From Stereum hirsutum FP-91666 SS1 (Eukaryota > Basidiomycota > Agaricomycetes > Russulales > Stereaceae): 64,000 nucleotides of DNA. The stretch covers positions 971,575 to 1,035,574 of the forward strand of contig NW_006763140.1 of assembly GCF_000264905.1 (NCBI RefSeq), read 5' to 3'. The notes beneath the pieces are model-generated. The model was not told the DNA's origin. It worked only from the letters and a program-made list of their open reading frames with translations, and did no database searches. This document shows positions 1 to 12,072 of this stretch, piece after piece; the stretch's first letter is position 1, and each line of letters begins with the position of its first letter. Position numbers and translations under genes: made by a program.

Positions 1-723
1 ACTGAATCTGTCTATGTATGCCTTCAGACCTCATGGACAGCGTGACTCAAATGCTTGACTGCTGATATTTTCACCTTACAGACACAACATCTGGCTCTTG
101 CGGCCAAGTCGGATTACTTCGTAGCCGTCAACGAAAGTGTACCGGCGATCTTGACCCAGTTACCTCCGCGTCTTTGGATCGAGTACGTACAGTTCTATGT
201 TCAATCTGAATGTTCAAAGTCTGACCCATCCATTGTCCATGACTCTAGGCCTCTATCCGCACACATCCTGTCGGCCTTACTCCTTCTTCTTGGAACGAGC
301 ACCATTGCCTTACACATACAACACCACTCCGCCCGCCGCCGAGTCTATCTCACACATCCTCCCGGCTCCATCGGCACGGTTCTTTCCCAGACGTCGCACT
401 CTGGGTTCGGAGATGCGCTCTTCCCGTATGACGATGAAGCAGCCATGAGGTCCAAACTTGCGGGATTGAGATTCAAGCTGGACGACAGGACTGGAGCGAT
501 CGTCGTAGATGAAGACGCGGTGAGCTACGGGAAGATGAAGGAGGGAGGTCGTGAGGGTGGTGTGTTCCAGTCTGCGACACCGAAGAGGAACAGTACGTGG
601 GATGAGTTGGAACACGCGTCGGAAGACAACGCCGGATTTGGGCGGAGAAGAGGGTATGAGCGGGTGGGAAGCGGGGGTAGTGAAGAGCTTGCGCGACTTG
701 CTGCTGCCGCAAGTCCCCGGTGA
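1..723 (+). CDS. 3' end of a multi-pass membrane protein gene (DUF3433-like), partial
   Basis: Only the last two exons lie in the window. An intron ends at the AG before position 81. A second intron of 66 bp runs 183..248 (GTACGT..CTAG) and keeps the frame. The final exon ends in TGA at 721-723. The last exon encodes a hydrophobic segment (SALLLLLGTSTIALHI), then a soluble tail with the motif HPPGSIG, a GFGDALFPYDDE stretch and a polar C-terminus. From memory, such tails with a PYDDE motif after the last membrane helix occur in large fungal membrane proteins of the DUF3433 type. The family name is inference from the tail alone. The 5' part lies upstream of the window, and no function can be given. 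Confidence 0.55.
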
Positions 724-1505
724 TGACATGCGCGGTGCCGTCGTTTTACCTTTCAGTATGAAACAGTTCGAGTGATTTGCGTGCTAAGTTATCGAAGACA
801 GGACTTTGCTTTGTTGCGCTTTCTCCGCTTTGTGTTGAGTGAGCGTCTGTATTTGTTTCGTGTATTCTTGTTTGTTTCTCGTACTTTTAATACATTACGG
901 TAATCTACGGTATGCATGGTAGGTGGCACTGCGATTCCGTGCCTCGCCTCTACCTCCTTCGCACCGCTGGTGACTCATTGCACTTCTTCAAACCAACCAT
1001 GGTAGATGATCGATAACCCTAGGTATTCCCTTGAATAGAGCAGGTCACCAAGGAAAGGTCACCAAGAAAGCACCACCATCCTTCACCCGGAACCACATCC
1101 CGTCCGTCAGCCTACATCTCCTTCCCCCTCGTCAGCTCCATTGACAACAGTCCACCTTCGAAACAACGTCGGGCCTTCAATTGTCTCGTCACGAGGCCCT
1201 GGAGCCCGACCTGAACGAGAATCAAAGCTGCAACGTCTCGCACCGATTGCACAACAGTGCACTTGTCATTGGCCTCTACACTGCTCTTGGACTCCGCTCG
1301 TCATCGGCAAACGCTGACATTTCAACCAGTTGTTGTAGCATTCTCATTGCGATGCCCCGGGCCCTTCTCTCCTCAGACGAACTCCGAAGCAGGGCACATC
1401 GTAACGTGTCGAGATGGGCCTCAACAATCCATTGCACCGCTCAATGGGCCTTTCTCCCTTCCTCACCTGAACTCGCTCGCTCTTGAACTTTGCCCGAACT
1501 TCTCT
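724..1505. other. Intergenic stretch between the membrane-protein gene and the first P450
   Basis: About 780 bp with no ORF that resembles a conserved protein. Pyrimidine-rich tracts and short out-of-frame ORFs are present from about 1080 onward. It probably holds the 3' UTR of the upstream gene and the promoter of the P450. Confidence 0.6.
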
Positions 1506-1511
1506 TATAAA
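1506..1511 (+). promoter_or_regulatory. TATA box of the first P450 gene
   Basis: TATAAA lies 70 bp upstream of the ATG at 1582, in the context CTCTTATAAACACC. The spacing fits a fungal TATA promoter with a short 5' UTR. Confidence 0.5.
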
Positions 1512-1581
1512 CACCATCGAGTGCTTCGTGTAGCTTTGACCCCCCCTTTTATTTTTGCTTCCATCAGCTGTACTACCCACC

Positions 1582-4020
1582 ATGTCTCAGGTCCTGCTCG
1601 GGCTAGTGTCTCTGCCAATTTTAAGCGGTCTGTTCTTGGTGTTGAGGGCTGTGAGACAATGGTTCAGACAGTCCCATTTGCATGACGTTCCTGGACCACC
1701 GCGGACGTCTCTCATCGCCGGTGAGTGGCTGTTTGCGGATTCAGAACCGTGAGGATATATCGTTTGACGAAGCGTTATGTGTCGCATCCAGGCAATCTTA
1801 AACAGATATTCAATCTCGACGCATGGGAATTCCTACGGGAGATTGGAACGTACGGGAAGGTCGTCCGCATATGGGGTCTGTTTGGTGTGAGTGGTTTTCT
1901 TTGTCTCTTGGGACTTCTTTGGAGCTGACCAGTGTCAACATCTTCGCCATCATCACCACAGGATACGCAGTTGTATGTCAGTGACCCGAAAGCATTGCAC
2001 CACATCCTTGTCAAGGATCAGTATATCTACGACGAGTCTGATATGTTCATCGAGCAAGTTATCGGCCTCTCGCTGTTGTCAGGGCACACAGATACTTACC
2101 GTGACGATATCAACAGATCCAATAGCCTAGTCTTCGGTCTGGGCCTTCTTTCTACCCGTGGTGAACATCATCGTAGACAGCGAAAGCTCCTCAATCCTGT
2201 GTTCTCGACCAAGCACATGCGTTCTATGCTACCGATTTTCTATGGCATCGGGCACCATGTAAGACATCATCCCTATGCATTCCAGTTTATGAACCTGACT
2301 AATGTTTGATAGCTCTGTGATATATTCGAGAGAAAGATCGCCGATGGCTCTCAAGAAATCGATGTTTCGGACTGGATGACTCGTGTGGCGTTGGAGCTCG
2401 TTGGTCAAGGGGGCTTGGGATATTCTTTCGAGTCTCTTGACGAGAATTCATCCAACGAATGGGGCAATGCTTTAAAGGATTTCGTGTCAGTACCATCCCT
2501 TTACCTTGCCTTTTCCCTACTGAACTAACGATGAGACGACCTCTTCATTCGAGCAGACCTACCTTGGCTTCCGTTAATCTCATCCGTCAATTCCTCCCTT
2601 GGGTTTCCAAGATTGGAACTCCAGGCTTCCGTCGTTGGTTTTCGCAGACCATCCCTTTCAAGAGGCTCCACAGGTTGATCGAGTTGTCCGATATTATGGA
2701 CAAGAAGTCGAAGGAGATATTGAATTCGAAGAAGGTGGCATTGGAGAAGGGAGATGATGCGGTTATACACCAGGTGGGGGAAGGAAGGGATATCATGAGT
2801 ATCCTTCGTAAGCACTTCACTACCACTATGTTTCGTTTTCCGAGATGGGCTGAAGTTTGTATGATATGTAGTCAAGGCAAACATGGAAGCCTCTGCAGAG
2901 GACCGCTTGCCTGAGTCTGAGCTCACAGCTCAAATGTCGTATGTCTTCTGTTTCTCCGACTGCTCTTACCACAGTAGAAGACATGACCCTACCGACGACA
3001 TAGTACCCTCACCTTCGCGGCCATGGACACAACAGCCAACGCAATGTCACGGATGATACACACCCTTTCTGAAGATCAGGACGCTCAGGATAGGTTACGC
3101 AAAGAGATTACCAACGCACATAAGGAGAGCGATGGTGATCTGGATTATGACACTCTGCACGAGCTGCCATACCTGGAGGCCGTTTGTCGGGAGAGTCTTC
3201 GCCTGTAACGACCTTATGTTACTCTTGAGTAGCTGATGATTTCTTTGCTGACCATCAACTTCTCCAGACATCCTCCCATACTCCACATGTTCCGAACGTA
3301 TGTTCCATCATTTTGTTTTTCTATGACGGTCCTATATGCTCACTTATAATCTCTGTTTCAAATTTTCGTAGGACACGAAAGGACGTCGTGCTACCCGTCG
3401 GAACCCCCATCCACATGAAGGACAAGCTAGTCTCCGAGCTCTTCATCCCAGAAAACACCAACGTCATTGTCGGCATCAAAGGCGTTAACTGCGACGAGTC
3501 GATTTGGGGTCCGGACGCTCATGAGTGGAAACCTGAAAGATGGCTTTCGCCTCTTGCTGAGAGTGTGGCGAACGCCGGAATCCCGGGTGTTTATTCGAAT
3601 ACGTGCGTGTACCCTCTGCCTACAAGTGTATCATATTGTGGATATATGCTGATAATGTGGATGTGCAGATTGACCTTTTTAGGTGGAGGACGGGCGTGCA
3701 TGTAAGTACTCTGTTGCCAGAATATCGGCTATTTCCTTTGAAAGATATTGACCACTCTAGAATGCCTTCGCAATCACAGCGGCTTCAAATTTTCGCAACT
3801 TGAGATGAGTGAGTACTATTGATTCTCACTACTTTTTCCAAACACTGCTTGCTCACTGCGTCTGGATTGTGTACTCTACATAGAGGTCGTGCTCTCCCTC
3901 TTGATCTCGAAATTCCGGTTTTCTCCCGCGAAGACCAAGTATTCCTTCAAGTCGAGCGGTATCGTCACGCCCATGTTCAATGGAAGGCCCGGCATGCCGC
4001 TCGACATTTCTTTGGTATGA
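1582..4020 (+). CDS. Cytochrome P450 monooxygenase (paralog 1)
   Basis: A microsomal haem-thiolate oxygenase of roughly 510 residues in 13 exons. Introns read as 1721-1791, 1887-1961, 2054-2116 (GC-AG), 2259-2312, 2486-2556, 2808-2871, 2939-3003, 3205-3267, 3298-3371, 3603-3668, 3702-3779 and 3809-3883. The N-terminus is a hydrophobic anchor followed by a Pro-rich hinge (PGPPRTS). Family motifs seen are the I-helix AAMDTT, the ExxR motif of the K helix (ESLR), the PERW motif and the haem loop FLGGGRACIG with its cysteine ligand. The haem-loop exon is split inside the Ile codon. The gene precedes a convergent SDR gene. It is a clear paralog of the P450 at 42975, with introns at the same positions. 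Substrate is unknown and the CYP family is not assigned. Confidence 0.93.
2054..2116 (+). other. GC-AG intron in P450 paralog 1
   Basis: The donor reads GA|GCAAGT instead of GT, and the acceptor is CAACAG. The intron is 63 bp and leaves no stop if retained, which would add 21 residues. The equivalent intron of the 42975 paralog begins at the same codon phase with a normal GTAGGT donor, and this supports the placement. Confidence 0.65.
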
Positions 4021-4751
4021 GTATTGGCTCGTCGAAAGGATACGAAGGAGATCTGTGTCTCGGGTAAAGTTGGGTCGTGGTTTTGATAACCAGGCTAGAT
4101 TGGGCATGAAAAGAGCCTTTGGCTACCGCCAGTCGTTGACCAGATGTTCGTGCTTGTATCTGTGTGCGTATATGCGTATGTCACCTTTTGGGCGTCTCTA
4201 CGTAAATCATCTAGCGCTAGTCGCTGCCAATGACCTTTGGCTCGTTCAAGTGCACGTGCATGTTCACGTTCCCTCCGACTCATATACCACCACTGCCAGG
4301 GCCCAGCTGGCTATAATCTGGCTTCCTCAAGCTGACGAGCGCGACATGGATTCTAAGAAGAGAAAACAGATGTCTCCTGGATATATCGCAAATGGCATCT
4401 GTGCTATGTACATGACGTTCACCTGCCAGACACTTACAGAACTCGAAGATGTTACCTCGGACATAATTCGTCTGGCTTCAGATCACATTACCCTGCCAGC
4501 ATAGTCATACCGGCCATTCCGATCATGCTACTACCCTGGCTTTGCGAATAAAAATGAGCCGTTGGAGTTCGGTTCTCAGTGACCTTTGGTTGGGACCAGT
4601 TGCGAAGATAGTTACTACAATGATCTATCGAATGAACGTGTTGAAGTCCATAAGTACCACAGCATCCCAGGTTATTCGCTACTCCTACAATACACATCTA
4701 CACTTAGCAGCATGCGGCATCGTACGCACTCTTCTCCGTGCTGATAGATTC
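4021..4751. other. Convergent 3' intergenic stretch
   Basis: About 730 bp between the stop codons of the P450 (+) and the SDR (-). An ORF on the plus strand continues through it as a shadow, but it has no family features. It is likely 3' UTRs and spacer. Confidence 0.5.
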
Positions 4752-6134
4752 TCAGGCCAGGGCTGAAGGCAGCATCCCACCATCGGCGACTATGATCTAG
4801 TCGAGCGCGATGCATGTCCATAATCTGGTCAGCAATACGAATGGACGGACTAAAGAGTCAGTGAAATGCACCTTGTTCGTCATGTACGAGTTACTAATCA
4901 GCAGCTCGACCACCGCCGCGATTTCTTCAGGCATACCGAATCGGCCCATTGGGATGAGGTTCTACACACACGGAGTAATTTAGGCAATGTGTCTGGCGGA
5001 AGGAGAGGGAGTGGGGAGAATGTACTTTGTGGTCCTCGGTAGGATCGGGAAACATATAAGTGTTTGCGATCAGGGCCGGCGCGACGGCGTTGCAAGTCTA
5101 TTCGCGAGGGGTAAGTAGGTGAGATTATTGCAAGTCGGGGTGTATAAATTATGTGACTCCGAGGATCAGAGTGTAAGTACTTACGATTCCGCATTTAATG
5201 TATTGTTTAGCAACCCAATGCATGATGCCGTGGAGAGCAGACTGTTGTTGATACGACAGGAAGATTGACTACAGTTTAAGTGCAACCCAGAAGGTCAGAA
5301 GGTTAGAAGGTGTACCTTGCTTGATGCGTAGGCCGGGCTGACAACGCCTCCTGTGGCTAACAGGATGAAGAAGAGGGTATGAGAGGATGCGCGAAAAGCA
5401 GGGTGATGTCACGAAGCCACGAACCTGCAGCAATACTAGAGCAGAACACGATCCGTCCAAACTTCTGTTCCTCCATATGGGGTATGCACAACTGAGTCAA
5501 CTACCAAGAAAATCTATGATCAGCACTATGCCAATGGCTCGCCACAAAGCCCCTATCTGCCTAATTCGAGTGGGCCACAAACCGGAAGAATAAGACTCAC
5601 CAAAAAGCTCGCCTGCACATTCGTCCTCCAGACGGTCTCGAACTCTTCCAACCCGATATCCCCAATTCGCCCCTTAATCCCCAAATTCTTGCCACTCATC
5701 GCCGCATTATTATATAGCACATCTATGTGCCCCATCTTCTCCACCACCTCCTCATACATCTTCCTCACCTGATCCATGTCGCCCAGATCGGCCTTGAAGG
5801 CTATGGATTTGACTGGACCATGTGCAAGGGCTGTGTTGGCTGGCGATGTGAGCTCAGAGACGAGCGAGTCAGCGACGGCAGAATTAGAGAAGTAGTGGAT
5901 TGCGACATTGAGGCCGCGAGATGCGAGGAGACGTGCTGTGGCCTGACCGATGCCTCCACTGTGGGTTTAGGAGGATAAGGACCGAAGGCAAACAAAGGTC
6001 CTGATGGTTAGCAAGGTAGTCGGTGCACAAAAGGGACGATGAGCGTACGTCGCCCCGGTGATAAGAACTAGTTTTCCTTCCAATGGCGTCGACTGATACG
6101 TTCCCGCCATCTTTGTCCAAAGCTCAGACGCCAT
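4752..6134 (-). CDS. Short-chain dehydrogenase/reductase (SDR)
   Basis: A classical NAD(P)(H)-dependent SDR in about eight exons, read on the minus strand. The N-terminus gives the Rossmann motif TGATGGIG, with the first intron splitting the second Thr codon. Then come a YNNAA segment (equivalent to NNAG) and the catalytic YASSK, after an exon ending CSSIAAG. The last exons encode TCNAVAPALI, the conserved MGRFGMPEEIA segment and ADGGMLPSALA before TGA. The last intron is read as 4797-4871. An in-frame ATG at 6110 is an alternative start. The gene ends tail-to-tail with the P450 and lies downstream of the questin-oxidase-like gene on the same strand. It resembles 3-oxoacyl-ACP-reductase-type SDRs, but the substrate is not known. 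Confidence 0.85.
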
Positions 6135-6806
6135 TTCTCTCAGTGTCGTTCGATGCTTATATGGCTTCTAAGTATAAGGATGTGGGAGTGTCCAGCGGGT
6201 AGCCAACGATGCGCTTTCGTTAACGGGGAATGAGAGCCTATTGTTAGAGGTTTATGAGCACTAGACACAACGATATAAGTGTACACGTTAGAGTTTGAGG
6301 ATTACAGCCGAGTAACATACCGTCGGACGATTGTAGCTGCTGGTTCACCTCGCTGAGAAAGCCCTGAGCAAACATCTTCCGGCCTGAGAATATCGGACGA
6401 GCGCTCCACCATATAAGTCTCGTGAACCACTGGCCCTGGCAGCAATGATTATTTCGGTCTCTGGAAGCCTAGATATAGACGATCCAGTCGCGAAATCTCC
6501 CTAAGAACCATTTTCTTTGGGTAGCAGGTCGTCTGGGATGGTCCTTAGTTCCTGCTATGGACGGAGATAAAATAATGTGATCCACTGAGTGAAAAACGGG
6601 CATCAACGAACATGACAGAAGTTGAAAAACGATCAAGTTGGTAACATACAGCAGTACGTAATTGTGGCGCCGAGAGGGTGCCACACAGATTAAGTAGAGT
6701 GGGGGCATGGAGTGTCTTTCATTGTACCAAGTTACTGGTTTACACATCACATACGCAAAAGCTCTCGCAGGTGACGATATTTTACTACCGTACAATTATC
6801 GGATGC
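6135..6806. other. Spacer between the SDR and questin-oxidase-like genes
   Basis: About 670 bp upstream of the SDR start and downstream of the next minus-strand gene. No coding exon with family features was seen. It is expected to contain the SDR promoter. Confidence 0.5.
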
Positions 6807-8773
6807 CTAGAAAAACCCATCGCGATCCCAATTTCTCAATTCACCCCCCTCATAAGCCCACCCCAGCCTCTCGCCACACAGCCCTGCCACTCTCACAAAG
6901 ACCGTCCCATCCAACTTCTCCACCCCGTCCAGTTGTTCTTCCTTACCAGAACTGTCACCATAGTACCCAGGAGCCCTCCCACCATACCTCCTCGCGAACT
7001 CAGCCAACGCCCTCTGTGTCTTACACAAATGTTCGTCCGGATGCACGAGCGCACTCTGCACGATCCTATTCCATGCATTTCCCCCAGCTTTGAATGCTTT
7101 CTGTGGTCCGACATCCTGCCTTCCTGCGCCCATGATCAAGGTCATGGTAGGTTCGGATGTGTCGGGAGAGGGGGCAGAAGGGGGGGCGGTCAAGTATTTG
7201 GCGGTCAGGGGAGAGGTGTAGAATGCAGAGATGGGCAGAGCAGGACGGCCGCGGGAGATGTACCATGCGAGACAAGTGGAGAGGTAGGTACGGAGGAGGA
7301 GGAGACGATTCGAGAGCGAGAGGGGTGGGTCGAAGGCGGAAGGGGTGTTGGGGAGCAGGAAGGGGAAGAGGAAGAGGGCTGAGGTGACGAGGTGATTCCT
7401 ATCACAGGTATCCGCACAACGCAAGTCAGCTTCTGATACACTGATCGTCAAAAAGGTAAAAGTGAAAGTGAATGGACATACAAAAAGAAATCCGCGCTCA
7501 TCGCGTCGTTCTTATCCCCACGACCAGCCCATCCACCCACCCCAAAGCAAAGCGTGCAACCCACAACAACCTCTTCCACCATCGCCTCCAGCCTCCTCTC
7601 AACATCAGCCTCACTTGTAGAGTCCTTTATCCAGCCCTCATGCCACTCACTTACGAGTTCGTGGATGCGCTCTCCATAGTTGTCGATGACGTGAACATAG
7701 CGCTTCAACAAATTCACGGAGGCCAATTCGGAAACGCAGGTGGTGATGCGTAGGTCAGTCAGGATGCGATGAAAGATTTGAAGGGTGGGCCTCGGAGTAG
7801 GAGAGAAGGCCTTGGTTCCGTTTGTGCCGTTGGAGATCGAGAGCGAGGAAGTGAGTTTGCTAAGCGTGTCATCGGAGTTGTTTGCCGATGTGAAGAGAGA
7901 AGGGGGGATGAGGGACGACTGGTGCTTGATGTGAACGGCAGTATGACCCAGGCCTAATCAGTCGTATTTCTCAGCTGAGGTTCAAGGGCACCAGAATGTA
8001 AGAATGGCTGACCTTCCGCAAGCTGTCCCTTGACGCCGAATTCGATCCCATAACCAACGTGGATCATCGGATGGAAGATGCCCCCCAATAGTCTGTTAAG
8101 CATCTCAGGATATTCAGGCTTTGCCTGTCCGCCGGCGCTGGACTTGATGGTGGTGCCGTAGTTAAACTCATCGGAGAAGATGAAGTGTTCAATTGCTTCG
8201 GTATACGAGTGGGTGGCAAGGTAGTCATCGAAGAACGCGACGTAGCCGCTGTAATATCTTTAATCATGTCAATACGTTATCAGCATAACTCCTTCGTATC
8301 AGTGAGAATCAAAAGAGCAAGAACTTTTGAAACAAAGACATCGGTAGGAGAGTAGGGGAAAGCGACGTACTCGGGGTCTTCGAGGTGGTTGAAAAAGCTC
8401 TTAGTAGTGATAGCCTCAGGACTCGGCTTAGCAGGCAGTAAATATGCCGTATGAGAGGCATAAACTTCCTCGAGTAACTCGCCAGAGGCACCTAAAGCAT
8501 AATTTGCAAACAGCTGGTGCGTCGCATGGCTACGCAAGGGTACCATATTCGCCGAAGACATCAACCCCAGTTGAATATGGAAGATGAGAGGGCTATGAGG
8601 ACGTACTTGTGAAAGCCCCTGTCATTGAAGTAGATATGCCAAGCTGTGTGGCAATGCTTCAGATTCTTCAGAAGTACGGTAGTGCTGTTATGGCCAGGGC
8701 CAGGAATGTTGGGTTGTCCAGTAGAGACGAGCGGGACAGTGTAGAGGTAGTCCTGCGAGATCGGATCAGACAT
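6807..8773 (-). CDS. Questin-oxidase-like protein (AflY/DUF4243 family)
   Basis: A minus-strand gene with five exons. The start ATG is at 8771-8773 and the stop TAG at 6807-6809. The first exon encodes the family-like segment NIPGPGHNSTTVLL and AWHIYFNDRGFH. Later exons carry HATHQLFANYALGASGELL, a region with HPMIHVGYGIEFGVKGQ, and the C-terminal HPDEHLCKTQRALAEF and DGTVFVRVAGL. This order matches the questin oxidase-like family, which includes enzymes that cleave anthraquinone rings by Baeyer-Villiger-type chemistry in aspergilli (AflY, GedK). In basidiomycetes the substrates are mostly unknown. Introns are short, and one donor reads GA|GTACGT inside LEDP. The adjacent SDR and P450 make an oxidative trio at this end of the window. 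Family assignment is by recognition of conserved segments. Confidence 0.82.
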
Positions 8774-11552
8774 ATTTCCACGAGAGTACGTTCGACTTGT
8801 TTATGCTGGCGGAAACGAAAGAGGGAAATGGAGCGCTGAAGCATCAACAGGGGGTGAGCTCTGCTAGTATTTATGCTCCTCAAACGCAGATCGAATCCAG
8901 ACTTCAGGCATGAGCCTTGGTAGCCGTACTTCTTCCATACTAACCTTGCCCATGACGGCTGCTGTAAGACATTCAAAGAAAGCCATGTGAAGATGCTGAT
9001 ACAGACGCTGACTGAGGTAGGCCTCGCATTCTCACTGTGTGGCGCAACAACAAACTCTATAACACAAACCTCACACAAGTCAAGTATAGCGAACACTGTA
9101 GATGCTGACTCCGCAAAACTCCGGCCTAAGGACGCGTCTCCCTCGAACGTAAATCGGCAACAGTGACACGTCCTGCATCAGGTAGAGCCGGAAGCCCACC
9201 TACCTACATAAACGGAGGTGAAGGTCAGCAAAAGTTGTCTCTGAGTCATTGTCGGTAGATCCGACGGCACGGGGTCTCTGAAGAACTAGAGTCGTGTCCC
9301 TCTCAAGGACATCATAAGGACTCACTTGCACCATCACAAATAGACGCTCTTGCGCGCATGAACATGTGTTCTAACATATGCGCTATTTATCTGTACGTTC
9401 AGCACACAAAATGATGGACAGATGGTATGACACCTACGCAAAAAGTACCAGCAGTTATCGTTTCCATGCGAGTAGTACTAGTTATATGTACTCATTCCTG
9501 CTTCGCTATCTCATCTGACGCCTGATTGAAATTGTGATGAGGCTCTGTGAATACGAATTAAAATACGAGTGCCCACGTCAATGCGATAATTATGGGCAGG
9601 TCTTGCAGACTGGAGACTGGATGTTTCTTATGCTCTTTCCACAACGGGAAGAATGGCATTTTGCTCATTCGACTTGAGAATTTGCGGTTCAACTGAGGGA
9701 AGAGGTAAATACTGGTTAGGCCAATGAAATATACGAATAAACAACAAACCAACCTAATAAAAGTTGTTCGGCTTCACGTGTGGCGGAGTTGCCCCTATTG
9801 CGCCACACTGTCCGACAGAGCGGCGCTGCAGACTCAGCGAGGAGGGCCACCATTGAACAGATCGGGCAAGAAAGACACTCATGAGGCTGTTGATAAGAAG
9901 AGGCAGAAAAACCGGACACAACTCGAGCTATGGCTAAAACGGGACCTACAGCTGTAGTGATCGAGGCGAATGTTATTTGTGCCAGCCAGCACAAGGTGCG
10001 CTATAGCTATGAATAACTTATATATCTGCAGCGAGGGCCCCGAGTTTAGACATCGAGGCTCACCAGCCTCAAAGCGCCAAAGGACCTACAGCTGTAGTCG
10101 ATCAGAAAGTGGTAGCGTCCCCGAACCCGTTGCAGTGCTGAAACATGATCTATGTAGCAGCGATGTATCCATCACAGGCCGGCCAGAGCGCAACGACTTC
10201 GACGTCCTAAAGACAGGAACAAAATTGTCAAATGGAGAGAAAAACCCCTTCAGATAGTTCGCCGGAAAGTTCTCGGGTCCCTCCACGACGAATCCAACAC
10301 GCAAGTTCTCATCAATGTACCACACGATCAACGGTCTTCCTCCCCATCCGAGTCAATCAAGGTTCCCATTCATCGTCGGTTATACCGAATTCAACGGGAG
10401 TAAAATTTACCGGACGATGTAGACTCAGTGATCGTGTCGACATACGACCAGGAAAGGTAGTGACGATCAGTCCATCAACCTCGGTCGAAAGAATGTGACC
10501 GTCAGGAAACCACTCCCCTCCTAAGACCTCCTAATTTGGGGTAAACGAGGCTCGTTAGCCCTAAACGGCTTTAGCCGTCAGAAGTTTTGTGCCCTCCTAA
10601 TGGGCTGCTAAATAGCGGTGGTTAGTCCTAATTCCAGCTAAAATGCCCGTAAGTAGCTGGCTCCCTACCTTCCTCTAGCATGGATTAGGTTGTCATTCTG
10701 TTCACGCTGCACGGCTCGGATATGATAGGGGGTCCATAAACATATTATTTATCGGAGCCCAATGTACAGTACTATACATGTTAACTACTGTACACTATAG
10801 ACTACAGATTCTTGCACAACGATCAGCCTACACCATGCAGAAGTACGCAAACCCGCCACCAGACAACCCCCACACAACCTTCTGTCAAATCTGAACAACC
10901 CACGTAACCTCCCTTACCGCCACCAGCTTTTCACCGCATACAAACAGGCAGCTCGCGTCTCGAGAACAAAAAAGACATGATAGAGGAGAGAGCGTGCGCA
11001 CCAGGTCCCACGGCAAGCGGAAGACATATGCCGGGAGGCTATCGAGTAAAATAAACAAGATTGTCAGGCAGCGGGCAGTATATAATGTACAGTACTCAGA
11101 CCATGGCATGAAGATCACTTGCATATGGAGACAAGTGATTAGAGCGGCTCGTAAAGAGAGGGACTTACGAGAGGGGGAGAACCTGTCCTGGATGGAGGCT
11201 TCTGCACGCTGACAAGTAATGTCATGATCAGAGAGGCCCGAATACGGCACACTCACCTGCAGGTTTACTCCGCAACATTGAACCCGCTCTAATAGCTCTG
11301 TCGTCCAATCTCTGAGGCATAGCAGGAATGTTGAAGAAAAGGTCAGCATAAATGTGCGAGTTTACAGTACATGAGAGAGCACACTATTCAACTAGACCGT
11401 ATAGCGGTGTAAGAAACCGGGCGGGTGGACAGCGGTTTGAGTATCGGGCGAACGTATGGGTGGCGAAGGATGGTGGCGGCGGGTTCATCGAACTGTTAGG
11501 AATAAGAGCGACGTGAATGAAATATTGGCGGGTACATAGGTGGGCGGGTACG

Positions 11553-11582
11553 TAGGCGGGCGGGCGGGCGGGCGGGCGGGCG
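11553..11582 (+). repeat. (GGGC)n microsatellite, G-quadruplex-prone
   Basis: At least six near-perfect GGGC units follow one another, preceded by further GGGCGGG and GGCGGG runs from about 11528. On the plus strand four or more G3 tracts are spaced by one base, a classic G-quadruplex pattern. Confidence 0.7.
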
Positions 11583-12012
11583 AGTGGATTATGGAGGAGA
11601 ACGCGAACATGGTGGAAGGGGAGAAAAGTGCTCGCCGAAAAATGTCCCAGACGCGACGAACTATATAGTCGGACCAATGGTGATGCGGCCCGCCCTCTGA
11701 TGACGTAGGGCGGCGCTCCCGGACCGACTGCCCGCGTCGCCAAATTGGGTCGGACGACGACTTGGTGCAAACTCGTTGGTGACGGATGTTTGTGCTGTGA
11801 ACACATGAACAGCTCCATAGCGTACCTGTCATGTACACCTTTTATAGCATATGCCACGTACATATGTCCTGACACTAAAGTAATAGTGCCCGACAGAAAA
11901 TGGTACCCAAAACCGATGTTCTAGTCATAACTGTATAGAAAGATCACGTCTTACTATTAGGAACGGCCGGTTATGGACAATTTATTTTCTTTTCTTTCGT
12001 ATGTCTCGCCAC

Positions 12013-12072
12013 ACTCGCCACACTCATTTCCTTTTCCTTTTCACTTTCCTTTTCCCTTTTCCTTTTCCCCAC
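12013..12072 (+). repeat. Pyrimidine (CTTTTC) tract
   Basis: A run of TTTCCTTTT-like units makes a nearly pure pyrimidine strand of about 60 bases, directly before the ACGCGT-repeat stretch. It has no coding meaning. Confidence 0.6.

Noticed and set aside
10885..11349. 154-codon ATG ORF on the minus strand in the gene-poor region
   Set aside because: Hydrophobic but with no recognisable domain, no splice context and a composition like random frame; not called.
11384..11875. 163-codon minus-strand ORF with PARPPARPP repeats
   Set aside because: The repeats are the translation of the GGGC microsatellite; no real protein features.
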